Below, piece after piece: positions 24,815-34,374 of a stretch of DNA of 46,035 bases (the stretch's first letter is position 1; each line of letters opens with the position of its first letter). Origin of the DNA: a bacterium (lineage in GTDB: Bacteria > Actinomycetota > Acidimicrobiia > Spongiisociales > JAENVV01); NCBI GenBank assembly GCA_024639975.1, contig JAHEFX010000007.1, positions 1 through 46,035 on the forward strand, given 5' to 3'. The notes beneath the pieces are model-generated. The model was not told the DNA's origin. It was given only the letters and a program-made list of their open reading frames with translations, and made no database searches. A program made the position numbers and the translations under genes.

Positions 24815-25198
24815 TCAGCGGTTGACGCCGACCTTGTCGATGGTGATCTCGCCGTTGACCCGCACCTGACCCTCGGGGCGGGGGTAGTCCTTCCCGTCCC
24901 AGTACTTGCGGGCCAGCTGGTCGATCAGCCACCAGCCGTCGGGTTCGAACTTGGTGACCCGACCCCGGAGGACATAGTTCTTGTAGTCGTCGGTCGTCGT
25001 GAACGAGATCGCGACCCGGCGATCGCGACGGATGTTCTCGGTCTTGACCCGGCCCTCGGCCGTCGAGAACAGCAGCGTGTCGCCGTCGCGGTCGATCCAC
25101 ACCACCGAGACCTGCGGTGACCCGTCCGGCATGACGGTTGCCAGGTGCGCGAACACCTTCTCGTCGAGGGCGGCCTTGACGCCGTCAGGTAGGTCCAT
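24815..25198 (-). CDS. PPOX-class (split beta-barrel) F420- or FMN-dependent protein
   Basis: This 127-aa protein begins with a helix and FAHLATVMPDGSPQVSVVWIDRDGDTL, followed by TENIRRDRRVAISFTTTDDY and a C-terminal IDQLARKYWDGKDYP. This is the pattern of the small pyridoxamine-phosphate-oxidase-like family that in actinobacteria often binds F420. The family reduces diverse substrates or degrades haem-like molecules, and the substrate here is unknown. ATG 25198 follows a TACCGT -10 by 7 nt, so it is probably leaderless. It is divergent from Ku. Confidence 0.85.
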   Translation of the reverse strand: MDLPDGVKAALDEKVFAHLATVMPDGSPQVSVVWIDRDGDTLLFSTAEGRVKTENIRRDRRVAISFTTTDDYKNYVLRGRVTKFEPDGWWLIDQLARKYWDGKDYPRPEGQVRVNGEITIDKVGVNR

Positions 25199-25205
25199 GA
25201 GCGGG

Positions 25206-25211
25206 ACGGTA
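25206..25211 (-). promoter_or_regulatory. -10 box (TACCGT) of the PPOX gene, leaderless
   Basis: On the minus strand TACCGT ends 7 nt before the start codon. TTGGTC is a possible -35 at a 19-nt spacing. Confidence 0.5.
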
Positions 25212-25333
25212 CCGCCGAACCGTGGGCTCGGACCAACCGGTGCGGTAGGTCGGGGCCCTCGGAACGGTCGGACGCGGTAGGTGGAAACCCTGGGTTCACC
25301 GAGAAGGCTCTGTCGGCGGAGGGGGTTTGGCCG

Positions 25334-25339
25334 TAACCT
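25334..25339 (+). promoter_or_regulatory. -10 box (TAACCT) of the Ku gene, leaderless
   Basis: TAACCT ends 6 nt before ATG 25346. There is no ribosome binding site. Confidence 0.5.
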
Positions 25340-25345
25340 GTGGCC

Positions 25346-26137
25346 ATGCCGCGATCGATCTGGAAGGGCGCGATCTCCTTCGGGCTGGTGACGATCCCCG
25401 TCGGGCTCTACAGCGCCACCGAGAACAAGACGCCCAAGTTCAAGCAGCTCCGGGACTCAGACGGGAGCCCGATCAAGTACAAGCGGGTCGCCGAGGTCGA
25501 TGGCGAAGAGGTCCCCTGGGACAACATCGTCAAGGGCTACGAGGTCGAGAAGGGCCGCTACGTCATCTTCACCGACGAGGAGATGGAGGCCGCCGTCTCC
25601 GCCACGGGCTCCAAGCTCGTCGATGTCGTCCAGTTCGTCGACGCCTCCGAGATCGACCCGATCCTCTACAAGTCGACCTACTACCTCGCTCCCGAACAGA
25701 CCGGTATCAAGGCCTATCAGATCCTGCGCTCGGCCCTCGAGGACAAGGAGAAGGTGGCCCTCTGCCGCGTCTCGATCCGGTCCAAGGAGCAGATGGCAAC
25801 GCTGCGGGCCACCGATGACGTCATCGTCATGGAGACGATGTACTGGCCGGACGAGGTGCGTGAGGCGTCGTTCGAGACCCTCGAGGACTCCGATCTCGAG
25901 GTCCGTCCCGAGGAGGTGGCCGTCGCCGAGATGCTCGTGGAGAACCTCTCCCGGCCCTTCGATCCGGAGGACTGGGTCGACGCCACCCGCGAGCGCATCG
26001 AGGACATGGCCCAGAAGAAGGTCGACGGTGAGGAGATCGTCGCCCCCGAGGCCCCCGAGCCGACCAAGGTGGTCGACCTCCTCGAGGCCCTCAAGGCGAG
26101 CGTCGAAGCCACGAAGGCAGCCCGGCAAGCCTCCTGA
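25346..26137 (+). CDS. ku: Ku protein (non-homologous end joining)
   Basis: The 263-aa protein is a bacterial Ku homodimer subunit that threads on broken DNA ends and recruits the ligase. It begins PRSIWKGAISFGLVTIPVGLYSA and has FKQL, VAEVDGEEVPWDNIVKGYEVEKG, VDVVQFVDASEIDPILYKSTYYLAP, the LRATDDVIVMETMYWPDEV barrel segment and FDPEDWVDATRERI. A short acidic/Ala-Lys tail follows, without the long Lys-rich extension of mycobacterial Ku. It is close to the ATP-dependent ligase gene, on the same strand but separated by the minus-strand PPOX gene. Confidence 0.95.
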   Translation: MPRSIWKGAISFGLVTIPVGLYSATENKTPKFKQLRDSDGSPIKYKRVAEVDGEEVPWDNIVKGYEVEKGRYVIFTDEEMEAAVSATGSKLVDVVQFVDASEIDPILYKSTYYLAPEQTGIKAYQILRSALEDKEKVALCRVSIRSKEQMATLRATDDVIVMETMYWPDEVREASFETLEDSDLEVRPEEVAVAEMLVENLSRPFDPEDWVDATRERIEDMAQKKVDGEEIVAPEAPEPTKVVDLLEALKASVEATKAARQAS

Positions 26138-26148
26138 TTCCCGCGCCG

Positions 26149-26154
26149 TAGGCT
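26149..26154 (+). promoter_or_regulatory. -10 box (TAGGCT) of the FetB-like gene, leaderless
   Basis: TAGGCT ends 6 nt before GTG 26161, only 12 nt after the Ku stop codon. Confidence 0.45.
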
Positions 26155-26160
26155 GGCGGC

Positions 26161-26970
26161 GTGCTCCTCGCCCAGACCTCACCTCTCGCCGGCGATGCGC
26201 TGTGGCCGGTCGTCCTGGCCTCGCTCTCCCTCGTTGGTCTGGCGCTCGCCCTGTCCTGGTGGTGGGGGATGCGCATCGAGAAGGAAGTGGCGATCGCCTC
26301 GGTGCGGGCCGCCATCCAACTCCTTGCCGTCGGCGTGCTGTTCACGTTCATCTTCGAAGCGGATGCCGCGATGGTCTTCGCCCTCACCTGGGTCATCGTG
26401 ATGGTCGTCGTCGCTGGGATCGTCGTCAGGCGCCGAGCCCCAGGGACCGTCCAGCACCTGCCGGTTGCCGCATTCGGCGCAGTGGCCGGCACGGCGTTGA
26501 TCAGCCTCCTGGTCACGTTCGGCTTCGGTGTGTTCGACTGGGAGCCGGTCTCGGTCGTCGTTGTTGCGGGGATCACGATCGGCAATGCCGTCCCCTCAGC
26601 GGTACTGGGTGCGAAGACGGCCGTGACCACCTGCCGGGACCGGTCCGGCGAGATCGAGGGGGCGCTCGCCCTTGGCCTGAACCGTCGCCAGGTCGTCCGG
26701 TTCGTTGCCCCGCGTGCCGCGTCGGCTTCGATACTGCCGCAGGTCGAGCGGACCAAGGTCGTGGGGCTCATCGCCCTCCCCGGCGCCATGACCGGCCTCC
26801 TGCTCGCCGGCGTGGATGCGTTCGACGCCGTGGTGATCCAGCTCGTCGTGATGTACCTGGTACTGGGGACGGCCGCCGTCTGCGTCGTCGTTCTCGTGGC
26901 GACCGTGGCCTGGGCATCCGTCACCAACGATCTGCACCTTTCGGACTGGGCCCGGCCGGGGGCCGACTGA
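26161..26970 (+). CDS. FetB/YbbM-like (UPF0014) ABC transporter permease
   Basis: This is a 269-aa membrane protein with about seven hydrophobic segments (near 14-34, 50-65, 68-88, 97-117, 124-144, 210-225 and 232-255). UPF0014 features are the IEKEVAIASVRAAIQLLAVG start after the first helix, TIGNAVPSAVLGAKT, LALGLNRRQVVRF, and KVVGLIALPGAMTGLLLAG. In E. coli FetAB exports iron. No FetA-like ATPase gene is next to it, so the partner must be elsewhere. The gene starts with GTG and seems leaderless. Confidence 0.88.
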   Translation: MLLAQTSPLAGDALWPVVLASLSLVGLALALSWWWGMRIEKEVAIASVRAAIQLLAVGVLFTFIFEADAAMVFALTWVIVMVVVAGIVVRRRAPGTVQHLPVAAFGAVAGTALISLLVTFGFGVFDWEPVSVVVVAGITIGNAVPSAVLGAKTAVTTCRDRSGEIEGALALGLNRRQVVRFVAPRAASASILPQVERTKVVGLIALPGAMTGLLLAGVDAFDAVVIQLVVMYLVLGTAAVCVVVLVATVAWASVTNDLHLSDWARPGAD

Positions 26971-26971
26971 C

Positions 26972-27298
26972 CTACATCCGGACCCGCTCGCCTTTCGGGT
27001 CGTACGTGGGCCCCAGTGGAGCCGTGGCAGGGATGCGGTGCCCGGCAACGACCACCTCGTCCACGGGCCCTCGTGGGCCATGTCGGCTGTCACACCATCC
27101 GGGTATTCCACAGAACCCACGCCCATGGCGCCGCCGAGAGTGAGCCCGTAGGTGCCCGGGCGGGGGGAGGGAGGGGTAGCCGAGCGGCTCACTGTCGAGG
27201 AGGACCCGGACGAGGCGCGCGTGGTGGGGCCGTTGCTCGTACCGGGCAAGTAGGCCCGGATGCGCCACGACGACGGCTTCGGCACGTAGCGTCTCCAT
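26972..27298 (-). pseudogene. Decayed C-terminus of a GcvT-domain (dimethylglycine/sarcosine dehydrogenase-like) protein
   Basis: Read on the minus strand, three pieces in two frames join into a typical aminomethyltransferase C-terminus. The first is ARLVRVLLDSEPLGYPSL in frame 1; the second is TYGLTLGGAMGVGSVEYPDG followed by TADM in frame 2; the third is VDEVVVAGHRIPATAPLGPT followed by YDPKGERVRM and a stop, in frame 1 again. In intact proteins this reads SGAYGHTLGGAVGLGYV..., an ADM-type strand, and ASLRPLYDPKGER. A first frameshift lies in a G-rich run near 27155-27175, a second near 27050-27066, and about 15 residues are missing between the first two pieces. The rest of the gene is gone. 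It lies next to formate-tetrahydrofolate ligase, a natural partner of folate-dependent demethylation. Confidence 0.62.
27287..27292 (+). promoter_or_regulatory. -10 box (TAGCGT) of fhs, leaderless
   Basis: TAGCGT ends 7 nt before ATG 27300. It overlaps the 5' end of the decayed minus-strand gene. Confidence 0.5.
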
Positions 27299-27299
27299 C

Positions 27300-29060
<1,761 letters not shown>

Positions 29061-29089
29061 GCGCCGCGTGGGCCCGGCAGTACTTCGGC

Positions 29090-29116
29090 GCTCAGCGAGA
29101 CGGGGTCTCGCTGAGC
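29090..29116. terminator. Terminator shared by fhs and the convergent GNAT gene
   Basis: GCTCAGCGAGA and TCTCGCTGAGC form an 11-bp stem with a 5-nt loop, 30 nt after the fhs stop. The hairpin contains the stop codon and last codons of the GNAT gene on the other strand. Confidence 0.6.
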
Positions 29117-29718
29117 CAGACGATGAGCGCGGCGTAGTCGTCGGTCGCTGGGTCGGTCAGGTAGCCCTCGAGGACGCCGACGATCTCGAAACCTTGGCGG
29201 ATCTGGAACGACAGGGTGTTGTCGTGCAGCCTCCCTGCAGCGACCTCGGCGATGTACTCGGGTACCGACATTCGGTCTCGATGGGGCTCGTAGCCGTCCG
29301 GGTGTCCGCCGGCGATGATCCCCCGCTTGTCGAGCCGACGGACCAAGTCCTTGCGCAGGTCGTAGAGATGCCTGCCGATGCCTCTTCGTCGGTATTCCGG
29401 GTCCACCGCGATGTCGGTCCCGTAGTACCAGTCGCCGTCGGGATCGTGGTTGCCGCACTGGTGTTCCCCGGTGATTCCGGCGATCGTGTGCTGGGGATGA
29501 TCGAAGTCGAAGTCGAGCAGGATGCCGGCGCCCTGCCCGACGACGGCGTCCCCGTCCCGGCAGACGAAGAATCCCTCCGGGAAGGTTTCTGCATAGGCCG
29601 TGATGTCAGCCTCGGAGAGCAGCTCGGCAGGATCGGCGGTGGGGAACGCACGCCGTTCGAGATCGGCGCACCGTGCGGCGAGGTCGGCTGTCAGGTTCCC
29701 GAAAGCCAGATCAGCCAC
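29092..29718 (-). CDS. GNAT-family N-acetyltransferase (paralogue 1)
   Basis: This is a 208-aa acetyltransferase. The acetyl-CoA loop is IAVDPEYRRRGIGRHLYDLR (R/Q-x-x-G-x-G/A type, about residues 105-124), preceded by GNHDPDGDWYYGTD. It shares its full layout with the GNAT at 41801-42430: FPEGFFV, a GNHDxDGDWYYG block, MSxxEYI/V, and TDPATDDYA near the end. The acceptor is unknown, but both copies lie in the polyamine locus, so an amine is likely. It starts at GTG 29718, inside the last codons of the C45 gene, and is the last gene of a three-gene unit. Confidence 0.85.
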   Translation of the reverse strand: MADLAFGNLTADLAARCADLERRAFPTADPAELLSEADITAYAETFPEGFFVCRDGDAVVGQGAGILLDFDFDHPQHTIAGITGEHQCGNHDPDGDWYYGTDIAVDPEYRRRGIGRHLYDLRKDLVRRLDKRGIIAGGHPDGYEPHRDRMSVPEYIAEVAAGRLHDNTLSFQIRQGFEIVGVLEGYLTDPATDDYAALIVWLSETPSR

Positions 29719-30778
29719 GAGGTACGTCGAAATGGACGAACTCGTTCGCCGACGGCACGCCCCAGCAGGCCCAGAAGTCCCCGCGGGCGGGTCGCATGAT
29801 CACCGCACCCGAGCTCTCGTAGTCATGCGGGGGCTCGGGGTGTCGGCAGATCGAACGCTCGTCGCGCAACAGGTCGATGAGCGACTCGGCGGTGTGTTCG
29901 GCCCCGGATCCGAGGAGCGCGGTCGCATCGGCAAACCGCTTCACCGAGTTCTCCTGCAGGTCATCGGGTCGGGCACCCTCCACCGCTTGGGTCTCGGGGA
30001 CCACGCAGTGGTTGGTGTGGACCAGCGGGTCGTCGCCGAGCGGCTCGACGTAGGTCTTGGTCGGCGTCGCTTCGATCGAGGCACCGTTGCCCTTGCCGTC
30101 GAGGAGGAGGAAGTTGTGCCCGCCGGCCAGGGGTGCCTCGGTGATGGCGGCCAGTGCAGCGTCGAATGTCGTCGCCTTCAGGGCCTTGCGAACGACGAAT
30201 GGCCAGGTGACGCCATGGCGGCCGTCGGAAACGGTGAGGTTGTTGATGCCGATGGCGATGCCGGCCTCGTTGAGTCCGATCTGGCCGATCGTCCCGTGCG
30301 TCGTGAAGACAAGGGCCCGGGGAGCGCCGTCGACGGCGACGTCCAGCAGGAAGACGTGTGGGGTGGCCGAGGCATGCATGTCCCAGGTCTGGGCGAGGAA
30401 CCCGGCACCGCCCGACGCGGGGTCAGGGGTGATGACCGCCGTGCATTGGTCCTCGACCATGGTGCCGTGGGCGACGGCCCGGACGGTGTCGATGAAATCG
30501 GTGTAGCCACCGACGATGATCGCTTCGGCGGGGGTGATGCCCGCGGCAGCTGCCATGGCCGCCATCTCGTCGAACAGGGCATCGTCGTAGGCGAGGTGGG
30601 CGTCCACCATGTCCGCGGCGATGGCGGTGACACCCTCGGCGTCGAGGTCGGTCCCCTCGAGTGACAGCGTCCGGCGCTTCTCCAGGTAGCCACGGATGTC
30701 GGCACCGAAGCGCTGACCGTGGGCAGCGCCGACGACCTCGGGGGTGCCGGCGACTTCGAGGACGACCAAGGCGCTCAT
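29711..30778 (-). CDS. C45-family peptidase / acyl-CoA:6-APA acyltransferase-like protein
   Basis: This 355-aa protein is of the Ntn-hydrolase C45 group. VEDQCTAVI places the likely nucleophile at Cys112, just after the N-terminal segment that in relatives is removed by autocleavage. GFLAQTWDMHASATPHVFLLDV, TTHGTIGQIGLNEAGIAIGINNL and TNHCV are further family blocks. Members hydrolyse or transfer acyl groups on amide bonds, including N-acylated amines and amino acids. ATG 30778 overlaps the stop of the aldehyde dehydrogenase gene (ATGA). The neighbours suggest that it removes or transfers an acyl group of a polyamine derivative; this is inference. Confidence 0.82.
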   Translation of the reverse strand: MSALVVLEVAGTPEVVGAAHGQRFGADIRGYLEKRRTLSLEGTDLDAEGVTAIAADMVDAHLAYDDALFDEMAAMAAAAGITPAEAIIVGGYTDFIDTVRAVAHGTMVEDQCTAVITPDPASGGAGFLAQTWDMHASATPHVFLLDVAVDGAPRALVFTTHGTIGQIGLNEAGIAIGINNLTVSDGRHGVTWPFVVRKALKATTFDAALAAITEAPLAGGHNFLLLDGKGNGASIEATPTKTYVEPLGDDPLVHTNHCVVPETQAVEGARPDDLQENSVKRFADATALLGSGAEHTAESLIDLLRDERSICRHPEPPHDYESSGAVIMRPARGDFWACWGVPSANEFVHFDVPRG

Positions 30779-32208
30779 CGGAGGCCTCCGTAGTAGCGGG
30801 TCTTCGGTTCGAGGTATTCGAGCACGCCCTCGGTGCCGGATTCGCGACCCAGTCCGGACTGCTTGACACCGCCGAACGGCGCCTCCGCCGTGACGGGGTA
30901 CCACTCGTTGATCCCGATCATGCCGTACTCGAGACGGTCGGAGATGGCCAAGGCGGCGTCGAGTCGATTGGTCCAGACCATGGCCGTCAACCCCACGTCG
31001 ACCGAGTTGGCCACGGTGACGGCCTGGTCGATGTCGGCGAAGGTCGTCACCGGCAGGACGGGGCCGAACACCTCTTCGGTCATGACCGTCGTTCCATCCA
31101 GGACACCGGCGAGGACGGTGGGGGCGAAGTAGTAGCCCGGGCCGTCCAAGCGCTTCCCCCCGGTCCGGATGGAGGCTCCGGCCCCGACCGACTCCCCGAC
31201 GATCCGCTCGACCCGGTCCCGTTGGACCGCGTTGATCATCGGACCGATGTCGGTGCCGGGGACCGTCGGGTCACCGACGGTCATTCCCGCCGAGGCGGAG
31301 GTGATCACGTCGGTGAACTCGTCGGCGATGGACTCGTGGACGATGAAGCGCTGTGGGGCGATGCAGACTTGGCCGCCGTTGCGGTACTTGGCGACGGCAC
31401 CACCGGTCGCTACGGCTTCGACGTCCACGTCCGGCATGACGATCACCGGGGCATTCCCCCCGAGCTCGAGGGAGAGCTGGGTGACGGTCGCCGAAGCTCC
31501 GTCCATGAGCAGCTTGCCGACCCGGGACGAACCGGTGAACTGGATCTTCCTGACTCGTGGGTCGTCCAGGAGGGCCTGGCCCATCGACGGCGGATCGCCG
31601 TTGATGACGTTGGCAACGCCGGCGGGGACCCCGGCATCGAGCAGGGCCGCCCCGTAGGCGAGGGCGCTACGCGGCGTGTACTCCGACGGTCGCGCAACGA
31701 CGGTGCACCCGGCGGCGAGTGCCGACGAGATGGCCCGGTTCAGGTTGTAGACCGGGAAGTTCCAGGCGGCGATGACCCCGACGACTCCGACGGGGGAGTA
31801 GGTGACCTCGATCCGACGGCCGGGCACCCGGGACGCGATGATGCGACCGCCGATGCGCTTGGCCTCCTCGCCGGCGAAGCGCAGGTAGTTCGTCGCCGAC
31901 AGCCACTCGGCTCTCGACTGGTCGAGGGGCTTGCCGGACTCCTCGGTCGTGATGGCGGCGTACTCGTCGGCCCGTTCGGTGAGGAGGTCGGCGGCGCCGT
32001 GGAGGATGTCGGCTCTCGCCCAGGCCCCGAGGTCACGCCAGGCGTCGAAGGCATCCGCCGCAGCGTCGATCGCTCGGGTCGTATCGACGGTCGAGCCGTA
32101 TGCCACCGACTTGAAGGGGACACCCGTGGCCGGGTTGACCAGGTCCCATGTGCCGCCGTCGGCGGCCCCGACCCATTCGCCATCGATCAGCTGTTCTGTG
32201 AACGTCAT
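30775..32208 (-). CDS. NAD(P)-dependent aldehyde dehydrogenase (succinate-semialdehyde / aminobutyraldehyde type)
   Basis: This is a 477-aa ALDH with all catalytic parts: AAWNFPVYNLNRAI (Asn150), RPSEYTP, FTGSSRVGKLL, general base Glu248 in LELGGNAP and the nucleophile Cys282 in GGQVCIAPQRF. It most resembles GabD-like enzymes. Given the polyamine transporter and aminotransferase nearby, 4-aminobutyraldehyde, 3-aminopropionaldehyde or succinate semialdehyde are likely substrates. ATG 32208 has GAGGA 5 nt upstream; a longer frame to 32259 begins without one. It is the first gene of a minus-strand unit with the C45 and GNAT genes, divergent from potA. Confidence 0.9.
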   Translation of the reverse strand: MTFTEQLIDGEWVGAADGGTWDLVNPATGVPFKSVAYGSTVDTTRAIDAAADAFDAWRDLGAWARADILHGAADLLTERADEYAAITTEESGKPLDQSRAEWLSATNYLRFAGEEAKRIGGRIIASRVPGRRIEVTYSPVGVVGVIAAWNFPVYNLNRAISSALAAGCTVVARPSEYTPRSALAYGAALLDAGVPAGVANVINGDPPSMGQALLDDPRVRKIQFTGSSRVGKLLMDGASATVTQLSLELGGNAPVIVMPDVDVEAVATGGAVAKYRNGGQVCIAPQRFIVHESIADEFTDVITSASAGMTVGDPTVPGTDIGPMINAVQRDRVERIVGESVGAGASIRTGGKRLDGPGYYFAPTVLAGVLDGTTVMTEEVFGPVLPVTTFADIDQAVTVANSVDVGLTAMVWTNRLDAALAISDRLEYGMIGINEWYPVTAEAPFGGVKQSGLGRESGTEGVLEYLEPKTRYYGGLR

Positions 32209-32239
32209 GTTTCCTCGCTTGAAACGACGCCGGAATCTG

Positions 32240-32245
32240 AGCGTA
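32240..32245 (-). promoter_or_regulatory. -10 box (TACGCT) of the aldehyde dehydrogenase unit
   Basis: TACGCT on the minus strand, preceded by TGA, gives an expected leader of about 25 nt that contains the ribosome binding site GAGGA. Confidence 0.4.
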
Positions 32246-32370
32246 TCAGTTGCAGGCAAGTCCTGTGCTGGTCATACTGCCGTCCAGCTCGCAGCCCACG
32301 ATTGAATCGATAGCACTGACCCTGATGCGCCACCGATCCTCCCACATCGCCGTAGTGAAGGGCGCATCCG

Positions 32371-32376
32371 TAGGCT
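32371..32376 (+). promoter_or_regulatory. -10 box (TAGGCT) of the potABCD operon
   Basis: TAGGCT lies 31 nt before the potA start codon and ahead of a strong AGGAGG (32395-32400). No good -35 is seen. Confidence 0.4.
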
Positions 32377-32407
32377 CCCCCCACTTCACCGATCAGGAGG
32401 TTCGGTT

Positions 32408-33469
32408 GTGAGCGAAGCCGTCGAACTGTCGGGCGTGACGAAGCGTTTCGGCGACTTCACCGCGGTCGACGGCATCGACCTCGCCGTCGGCGACGGCGAG
32501 TTCTTCAGCCTTCTGGGTCCGTCCGGCTGCGGCAAGACCACGACCCTCCGGATGATCGCCGGCTTCGAGTTCCCGACCGAGGGGTCGCTGCGGATCCACG
32601 GGACCGAGATGGGCCTGCTCCCGCCCAACAAGCGGCCGGTCAACACGGTCTTCCAGTCCTACGCCCTCTTCCCCCACATGAACATCGAAGAGAACGTCGG
32701 CTTCGGTCTGCTCATGAAGAAGGTCGGCAAGTCCGAGATCGACGAGCGGGTGAAGCGCACCCTCGACATGGTCCAGCTCGGCAGCCGTGCAGCGGCCAAA
32801 CCCGACCAGTTGTCCGGCGGGCAACGCCAGCGGGTGGCGCTCGCCAGGGCGCTGGTGAACGAGCCCGAGGTGCTCCTGCTGGACGAGCCACTCGGTGCCC
32901 TCGACCTCAAGCTTCGCCAGTCCATGCAACTGGAGCTCAAGGAGCTGCAGCACCGAGTCGGCATCACCTTCATCTACGTGACCCACGATCAGCAGGAAGC
33001 GCTCACGATGAGTGATCGAATCGGCGTCATGAACGAAGGTCGACTCCTCCAGGTGGACGACCCCGAGGAGCTCTACGAGCGGCCGAAGTCACGATTCGTC
33101 GCCAACTTCATCGGCGAGATCAATCTTCTCGATGGGACCGTGGGGTCGGGCGGCGAGATAGAGCTCGGCGGGGACCTCAGGGTCTCGGGCGGGGACGGCC
33201 TCGCGGCGGGGACCTCGGTCGGAATCGGTCTTCGACCCGAGCGGATCACCCTCCACGACGACGGCATGGTGCCGGACGGCCGGGTCGCCCTCCCCGGCAC
33301 GGTCGCCTCGCGGATCTACCACGGCGACTACTACGCCTATGCCGTGGAGACACCTGCCGGCCACATCGATGTGACCGAGGAGAACCGCGCCGGGGTCCAG
33401 ACCCACGACGAGGGGATCCGGGTCGTCGTCTCCTGGGACCCGTCCGCCTCCACCGTGGTGGTCGACTGA
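32408..33469 (+). CDS. potA: Spermidine/putrescine-type ABC transporter ATP-binding protein
   Basis: This is the 353-aa ATPase of a polyamine-type importer. Walker A is GPSGCGKTTT (about 37-46), followed by FQSYALFPHM (Q-loop), LSGGQRQRVALARAL, Walker B VLLLDEPLGALD and VTHDQQEAL. A C-terminal TOBE-like domain follows from about residue 235, with GLRPERITL and the substrate-type loops. PotA-like features (VNTVFQSYALFPHMNI and LLPPNKRPVN) are clear. The GTG at 32408 has AGGAGG 7 nt upstream. The four genes potA-D follow each other with tight spacing. Confidence 0.9.
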   Translation: MSEAVELSGVTKRFGDFTAVDGIDLAVGDGEFFSLLGPSGCGKTTTLRMIAGFEFPTEGSLRIHGTEMGLLPPNKRPVNTVFQSYALFPHMNIEENVGFGLLMKKVGKSEIDERVKRTLDMVQLGSRAAAKPDQLSGGQRQRVALARALVNEPEVLLLDEPLGALDLKLRQSMQLELKELQHRVGITFIYVTHDQQEALTMSDRIGVMNEGRLLQVDDPEELYERPKSRFVANFIGEINLLDGTVGSGGEIELGGDLRVSGGDGLAAGTSVGIGLRPERITLHDDGMVPDGRVALPGTVASRIYHGDYYAYAVETPAGHIDVTEENRAGVQTHDEGIRVVVSWDPSASTVVVD

Positions 33470-33471
33470 GG

Positions 33472-34374
33472 ATGTCGACCGAGCTCAGGGACGAGCCGGA
33501 GGCCGTGGAGGTCACCCCGGAGCTCGAGGCCGACGCCGAGCGCGCGCAGGCCCGCCAGGGCTTCCTGGTGGCGCTGCCGGCCCTGGGCTACCTGATCCTC
33601 TTCTTCGCAGTCCCCCTGCTCATCGTCTTCGTCTACTCGTTCGCCACGAGGAGCTCGACGGGCCGGACGCTCCTCCAGGACTGGAACCTCGACAGCTATC
33701 GACGGCTCTGGGATCCGCTCGTGGGCGAGATCGCCCTCCGGTCGGTCGTGCTCGCGGTCCTGACGACCGTCATCTGCCTGCTGTTGTCCTATCCCTTGGC
33801 CTACTACATGGCGACTCGGCCACCGAAGACGCGGAACCTGATGATGGTCCTCGTGCTCATCCCCTTTTGGTCGAACTTTCTCGTCCGCACATACGCCTGG
33901 CGGGTGCTGCTCGGCTCCGATGGTCCGATCTCCCAGCTCAGCCAGGCGCTGGGCGGAGAGCCGATACGGATCCTCTTCACCAACACCGCGGTCCTCATCG
34001 GCCTCGTCTATGGGTTCCTGCCACTGATGGTGATCCCTGTGTATGCCGCCCTCGAGCGGATGGACTGGAGCCTCGTCGAGGCGGCCCGGGACCTGTATGC
34101 CCCCGGGTGGGCCGCCTTCAGGAAGGTCACCTTCCCCCTCTCCATGCCCGGCGTCATCGCCGGGTCGGTGCTCGTCTTCATCCCGACGCTGGGTGCCTAT
34201 GTGACCCCGGCCCTGCTCGGCGGCGCCCGCACGACCCTGCTCGGTGACTACATCGTCAGTCAGTTTCTCGCCGCCCGGAACCAGCCGTTCGGTTCGGCCC
34301 TGTCGGTCGCAGTGATGGTGGTCATGCTCATCGCCGTCGTCATCTACTTCCGGCGCGGAGGCAGGACACTGTGA
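33472..34374 (+). CDS. potB: Spermidine/putrescine-type ABC transporter permease (PotB-like)
   Basis: This 300-aa membrane protein has an acidic N-terminal tail of about 28 residues and six hydrophobic segments. The permease loop EAARDLYAPGWAAFRKVTFPLSMPGV (the EAA motif that docks on the ATPase, near residue 205-228) is typical of PotB, and the sequence after helix 1 (VYSFATRSSTG) fits the family. The start is 2 nt behind the potA stop; the GTGA overlap with potC completes the coupling. Confidence 0.9.
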   Translation: MSTELRDEPEAVEVTPELEADAERAQARQGFLVALPALGYLILFFAVPLLIVFVYSFATRSSTGRTLLQDWNLDSYRRLWDPLVGEIALRSVVLAVLTTVICLLLSYPLAYYMATRPPKTRNLMMVLVLIPFWSNFLVRTYAWRVLLGSDGPISQLSQALGGEPIRILFTNTAVLIGLVYGFLPLMVIPVYAALERMDWSLVEAARDLYAPGWAAFRKVTFPLSMPGVIAGSVLVFIPTLGAYVTPALLGGARTTLLGDYIVSQFLAARNQPFGSALSVAVMVVMLIAVVIYFRRGGRTL

